DNA of 64,000 nt. Source: Rostrohypoxylon terebratum. Taxonomy: Eukaryota > Ascomycota > Sordariomycetes > Xylariales > Hypoxylaceae. Location: positions 620,001 to 684,000 of the forward strand of contig MU385855.1 in the NCBI GenBank assembly GCA_022497145.1. Reading direction: 5' to 3'. Below are positions 59,601 through 64,000 of this stretch, piece after piece. How positions within the stretch are numbered: position 1 is the first letter of the stretch; every line of letters starts with the position of its first letter. A program made the position numbers and the translations under genes. The notes beneath the pieces are model-generated. The model saw only the letters and a list, made by a program, of their open reading frames with translations. It was not told where the DNA came from and made no database searches.

Positions 59601-62600
59601 TTCCTCTCGGCCTATTGACCAATAGCCATCAGCATCGTGACACAACCTAAGAACTTTTTTTTGGAAAAAAAAATTCTTGTCGGTCTTGTTAGCCTAACAC
59701 TTTGTCGGTGTGGGATCCGACTAACAATTCGCCCGGCTCTTTTCCCCAGATCGAGTTGTCAATTTACCACGAGGCCAGGAGGGTTGACGGCAATTGAATG
59801 TATCTGCTGACATTTCCCATTTTCCCATACCCTTGATAGCCAATTGCCTATATCTAGGCATGTAGGCTTGTATATTTGCAGAGGACAGCAATGCGACGAG
59901 GGCGTATTACAAGATCTGGGTAAGGCGAGCGAGGGTTGATAAATGGTTGGCTGAGGGAAAGTATAGAAGATGTATGTGAGCCTTTCAACCTATTGTGTTC
60001 TCCCAGATCTAAATTAACTGGTTTGATGTTGTACTCTGCCAGCAAGTTTTTAGGGTTTTAGGGAGATGAGAACGACGAAGTACGTAGCATGGAGACCTGA
60101 ACTCCTTCAATCGGATTGATGCTATTGGTATTCGGATTATGCGTGTAAGCAAGCAAGGTATGTTAGAATGTTTAGGATGTTTAGGACTGGAAGCAAAATG
60201 CTTCGAAACCGTCTGGACCGCATGCACAAGAAAACGGCAAACCCCGGATTCACAACTCGTGCTTTCCACCTTCAATCTCCCAAGACTGAACCATCTTGCG
60301 CTTGCTTCACTTCACATTATTTGCTTACCATTCCCATTGCCATTGTCATTGCCACTTCTAAACTTGTACTATCTCCATCAGTCTTACTTGCCACTATTGG
60401 GATGTACTGACTGTTCTTGCCTTACCTATGGACAAGTACATACCTACTTATCTGCTTACATATGGGTAACTCCGTACCTACCTAGTATATAGGCGTATTA
60501 TGTACATGTGTCCGCCGCTATATTACGGTACTTTCTGTGGTATAGACAGGGTCTAAAAGTATCAGGTATCTCCAGGGCTACTTCCAAGTCCCTCTTACCT
60601 TACCTAATAGACTTAGTCCACATGTACCTTAAATTATCTTTAACCTTTTTCAAGGATCATCTTTGAGTTCAGATCTTCATCCCTGCCTCGCCGTCCTCGA
60701 AAAAAAAAGAGCTCGATTGTGATGGAATAAAGATAAGGCGCAACAAGAAGCAATTGCTTACAACTACGTATTCACGAAAGCTCAATATAACATTCCAATC
60801 CCACAAATATGGATGTTATGATGCTTCAGATCCTAAGATTGACCGATCGACACAAGTTCAAAGTTGTTTCTCAATCAGCATCAGCCACACAACAAGAGCT
60901 CGGCGCACAATTAAGAAAAGCAAAATGTCGCCGTGTACTACCCATAGGTAGGTACCTTGCCAGTCCATTAGTCGACCGGCAACCAAGGACATGTCCGATT
61001 TTTTCTTCCCTCTTTCTCTCTCGTCTACTTTCTTTCCATCAAGAGCTTGTTCGCCGTTTTCCGTGACTCGTTCTCTATTCCTACTCAGAGAATCAGAAAA
61101 TCTGGAGTTATTACAATATGGGCTGATGTCTATCAGAGAAAATCATATACGACGAAAGACCAAAAACAACTTCATATGAGCCGCAGCAAGACGTCCAAGG
61201 ATACGGCAGCCATTTCCCTCATGCTAAGCCGATCCGCACCAGGAACATGCGCGGTGACCCGTGACACCCTTCGAGTCAAGATCTCTATTTCCCACCTCAA
61301 GGCTGGAAGGGTTTGTCTTATAGCCCCTGACCAATATACCTTATCCCGTACCACCCAATAACTTCTATTCTCCGGGCTTTGGGCTTTAGCTCTGCATTCT
61401 CAGTCTCGCACGTCACCCTCTCACCAAGGTATCTGTACCCAGGCAGGTAAGGTATCCATCTAAGCAGCATCTTCAGGCCTAGACAGATCACCCCGTCATG
61501 TCCCCGTAGAAACACACCCCTTGGGGTATCGGTAAGGGGGAACTCATTCGGACCCGCTCTCGATTATCTGTGCGCACCACGCAGATCTTGTTCACCCTGT
61601 CGCAGCCAGGCAAGCCCTGCCTACCATACTTGCCAGGCCCCAGCTGCTTTTCCGCACGGCGCAAGTTAAGGCGTTGGTGTCGTTAATGTTGTTTTGGAGG
61701 AAATTTCTGGTTAAAGCTCTTTTGTCTATTCCCTTTTGATTGGAAGGCTCGTCGCCTGATCTCGTGTATTACATACCCACAGCTCTAATGGGAAACCACC
61801 ATTCTCTCTATTCTAGAGTCTAATTGGGTCTCCACTCCCACCTTCCATCTACTACTACACCTCGGGCTACTACTTACCTACTATTCTGCTACTGCTACAC
61901 TTACATCTACTTACACTACTTACTACTTACTACTTACTATTGACTTCCGAGTCTTTCTGGCCTTACTTCTCAATATTCACCTAATAATATATCATGAAGC
62001 AGGTACCTACCAAGTCGCCCCTACTCTTCACTGTTCACGAAATCTTATTATTTGCTACGTACATACACACAAGTCTAAATAGAGAAATTTCCCGGTCTTC
62101 TTTAAATGCTCCGATGTCAACAACTCTATTTCACATCTGCACTCACACTTACACATACACTTACATCCGCAGACACACATTACCCGATATATAAGAGAGC
62201 TCTTGACGCCACTACTAACTTGCTGCCTGCGAGTTGCTTCTCGCCCTTACTGTACACTTTCCTTAAAATTATACACGACATCGTTTTGATAACACGGTTT
62301 CTTTTTTTTATCATCCTATCCTCCTCTCACTCTCGCTCTTACTCTTACTCGCAGGTTGCGAGTTGCGGGTTGAGTTAGATCAAGCCTAATTATTCTATCT
62401 TTCACTTGGGCCCTGAACCAGTCGAAAAGTTGTGTTTAGTCGAATCGGCACTTGAAGGAAAATAGAGCTAACTTAGGAAGCCCAGTTTACGGCCAGAGGA
62501 AGCTGACCTCCCCCAAAATTTCGTTGGAGAACTCGAGGCCTCTAGACTTGGTCCTAGTGCGGCTTGCTTTCAATTGAGTTCGGCAAGGTCACTACCTGTT

Positions 62601-63473
62601 GGTTTAGCAGTTAGTTGCAAAAAAGTGCTGGGATTTACCCAGTATGAGAAGGGACGCCCGTTGACCAGTCACATATACCTCCTAACCTACTCGGGATTTT
62701 TGTGGACAAATCCATCCCAAATTCCTACATAGTAGGTATCTAAGAACAAAGTCAAAATTCTGGGACCTCGGGGGGGCATCGTCATCCCTACTCTCCACTC
62801 AAGCAGAGGCTGGGTCTTGGTTGTTAACACCTGACATATAGTTGAGGGGGGATTGTTTGCATCAGAAAGACTTTTTTTTTCTTTCGGCATCAAACTTTCG
62901 AAACTTTCGACAATTCATACATAGTCAGCCTCCCCCTGGCAGGCGGGCCCTGACTTTCGTCCTGTCTGTCGACCTTCATCCCATAACCCTTGAACTCCTA
63001 ACACAAAAAACGCAACCGCCTCGAGACGCGTCTCTAAGGAAAGCGCGTGGTTTCATGACTAGAACCGCAATATCCCACCACTTTAATTAGTTCCTTCCAT
63101 TAGGGTTTTCATCCGACAACAAGAGAAAAACATTGTAGCCTGGGGCAACCCTTCTCTCTTATTTTGGCCAGAACTGGACCTTTCTAAGGAATCCTGGACC
63201 CAAGTTTCATTCGGTCTCGCGTATTCTACTATCGGCAGAACAGCAGAACAGCAGAACAATTTGTTGACGGTAGCCCGCTCCTTATAGTACTCGTTATAAA
63301 CTCGACCGTACGCGCCAACCTTCCGCGGCAAGGCTCTTGGGTGACTTGAATAGGCCGGTTGTGGTACGGCCTAAACGACGCAAGGTGGCATTTCCTTTAC
63401 TTTAGCTCCGTTGCCGGAGGCGCATCGGTTATACTCACCTCTTTGAGCGTCTCGCAACCCGTTTTCCCGTGGC
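56629..63473. other. 6.8-kb gene-poor region upstream of the RfeD-like gene
   Basis: No supported gene. A minus frame at 58856-59245 (129 codons) has a helical C-terminal half but no family features. Low-complexity tracts include GGGCACTGG repeats (58620-58660), ACTTAC repeats (61900-61945) and CAGAACAG repeats (63238-63260). The last 1.5 kb before 63474 is pyrimidine-rich and may be a long 5' leader of the next gene. Confidence 0.45.
61905..61948. repeat. ACTTACT-type microsatellite
   Basis: Short tandem copies of TACTTAC/ACTTACT over about 40 bp, in the region that may be the upstream leader of the RfeD-like gene. Confidence 0.75.
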
Positions 63474-64000
63474 ATGGAGGAGCACGGGCGACGGAGGAGG
63501 CCAAATGAACCGCCCATCAACGCCCCTTCCAATAACCCTAGATACTCAGTTCACGATCCTAATGCCCAAGGTAGGTCGTACGGCGCGAGCGGGTCTGACA
63601 GGTATCGGCCCGCGCCTCTAAATACGTCGCCAACGGCAGCTCGAGGCATAGGAGGTGCGGCTACCTACAGTGGATATTACCAAGAACCGGCAGCGGCGTT
63701 CTCCACTGCCATGCAGCCGAGTGCAATGACATACCAACCAGAGTATGGGCAAGACACCCGACAAGCGCAAAGCTTCAGTACATACAATACGCCCATGATG
63801 TACAACGTGCCGCAAGCGAACGCGCAAAGTGCCGTTTATGATACGAGTCAGCAGTTCCCGTCCCGGCAACCTGCAGCCTTGCAAATGATACAAACGGATG
63901 TAGCCACCCCCTATTTCCCGAGCGAACCGACAAACGCGGCTACAGCGTCTAATCTACAATCACACGCGAGCGCCTCTGGCACGTCAGCAGTATATCAACA
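63474..64000 (+). CDS. RfeD/RfeG-like putative transcription factor (C-terminus off window)
   Basis: The frame is open from ATG 63474 to the right edge (175 codons visible). The N-terminus MEEHGRRRRPNEPPINAPSN is followed by PRYSVHDPNAQGRSYGASGS, then a Tyr/Gln/Ser/Ala-rich disordered stretch with TYSGYYQEPAAAF, NTPMMYNVPQ, VYDTSQQFPSRQPAALQM and PYFPSEPTNAA. This pattern resembles a conserved Pezizomycotina protein usually annotated as transcription factor RfeD/RfeG. No DNA-binding domain is visible in the part present, so the regulatory role is by name only. The ATG context (ggcATGG) is good and no upstream in-frame exon was found. Confidence 0.65.
   Translation, partial: MEEHGRRRRPNEPPINAPSNNPRYSVHDPNAQGRSYGASGSDRYRPAPLNTSPTAARGIGGAATYSGYYQEPAAAFSTAMQPSAMTYQPEYGQDTRQAQSFSTYNTPMMYNVPQANAQSAVYDTSQQFPSRQPAALQMIQTDVATPYFPSEPTNAATASNLQSHASASGTSAVYQ

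Overview
This window comes from a filamentous ascomycete (Pezizomycotina, probably Sordariomycetes). The evidence is short GT..AG introns of about 50-100 bp with CTAAC/CTAAT branch sites, fungal-type orthologues (Pet127, Mis6/CENP-I, KTR mannosyltransferase, CAF16, a CmcJ/AsaB-type oxygenase, an RfeD-like protein) and gene islands separated by long non-coding stretches. I cannot name the species. Exon joins below were worked out by hand so that reading frame and family motifs are kept.

Layout. 1-10.9 kb is a dense housekeeping block: PET127 (mitochondrial RNA metabolism, cut by the left edge), WDR83 (WD40), a GT15 mannosyltransferase, a GCP5-like gamma-tubulin complex subunit and splicing factor YJU2. 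10.9-17.5 kb is gene-poor, with one possible small ORF. 17.5-27.6 kb carries a secondary-metabolite-type O-methyltransferase, a Pro/Gln-rich hypothetical gene split by an in-frame TAG, a CmcJ/AsaB-like oxygenase, CAF16 and kinetochore gene Mis6/CENP-I. 27.6-40.3 kb is nearly empty except for a 5'-truncated GH3-GNAT (NAG3-like) relic at 33.0-34.7 kb. 40.3-56.6 kb is a second housekeeping block: TSC2 (tuberin), CSE1 (importin-alpha exporter), an NADPH-dependent FMN reductase, eEF1B-gamma and mitochondrial ribosomal protein S9. 56.6-63.5 kb is again gene-poor. The right edge cuts an RfeD-like gene.

The genes do not form one pathway. They are mostly independent core functions: splicing, nuclear transport, translation, kinetochore and spindle, TOR signalling, Golgi glycosylation and mitochondrial gene expression. 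Two accessory enzymes, the O-methyltransferase and the CmcJ-like oxygenase, have no backbone synthase nearby.

The most unusual object is inside YJU2. A 113-bp intervening sequence (9762-9874) can only be read in frame as a spliceosomal twin intron: an internal intron sits between the G and the T of the outer intron's 5' splice site. Other points of interest are the in-frame UAG gene at 19.9-20.6 kb, the headless GH3-GNAT gene, and a dispersed palindromic CCTAGG-based motif (including a perfect 26-bp palindrome) confined to the gene-poor stretches. No tRNA, rRNA, CRISPR array or intact transposon was seen.
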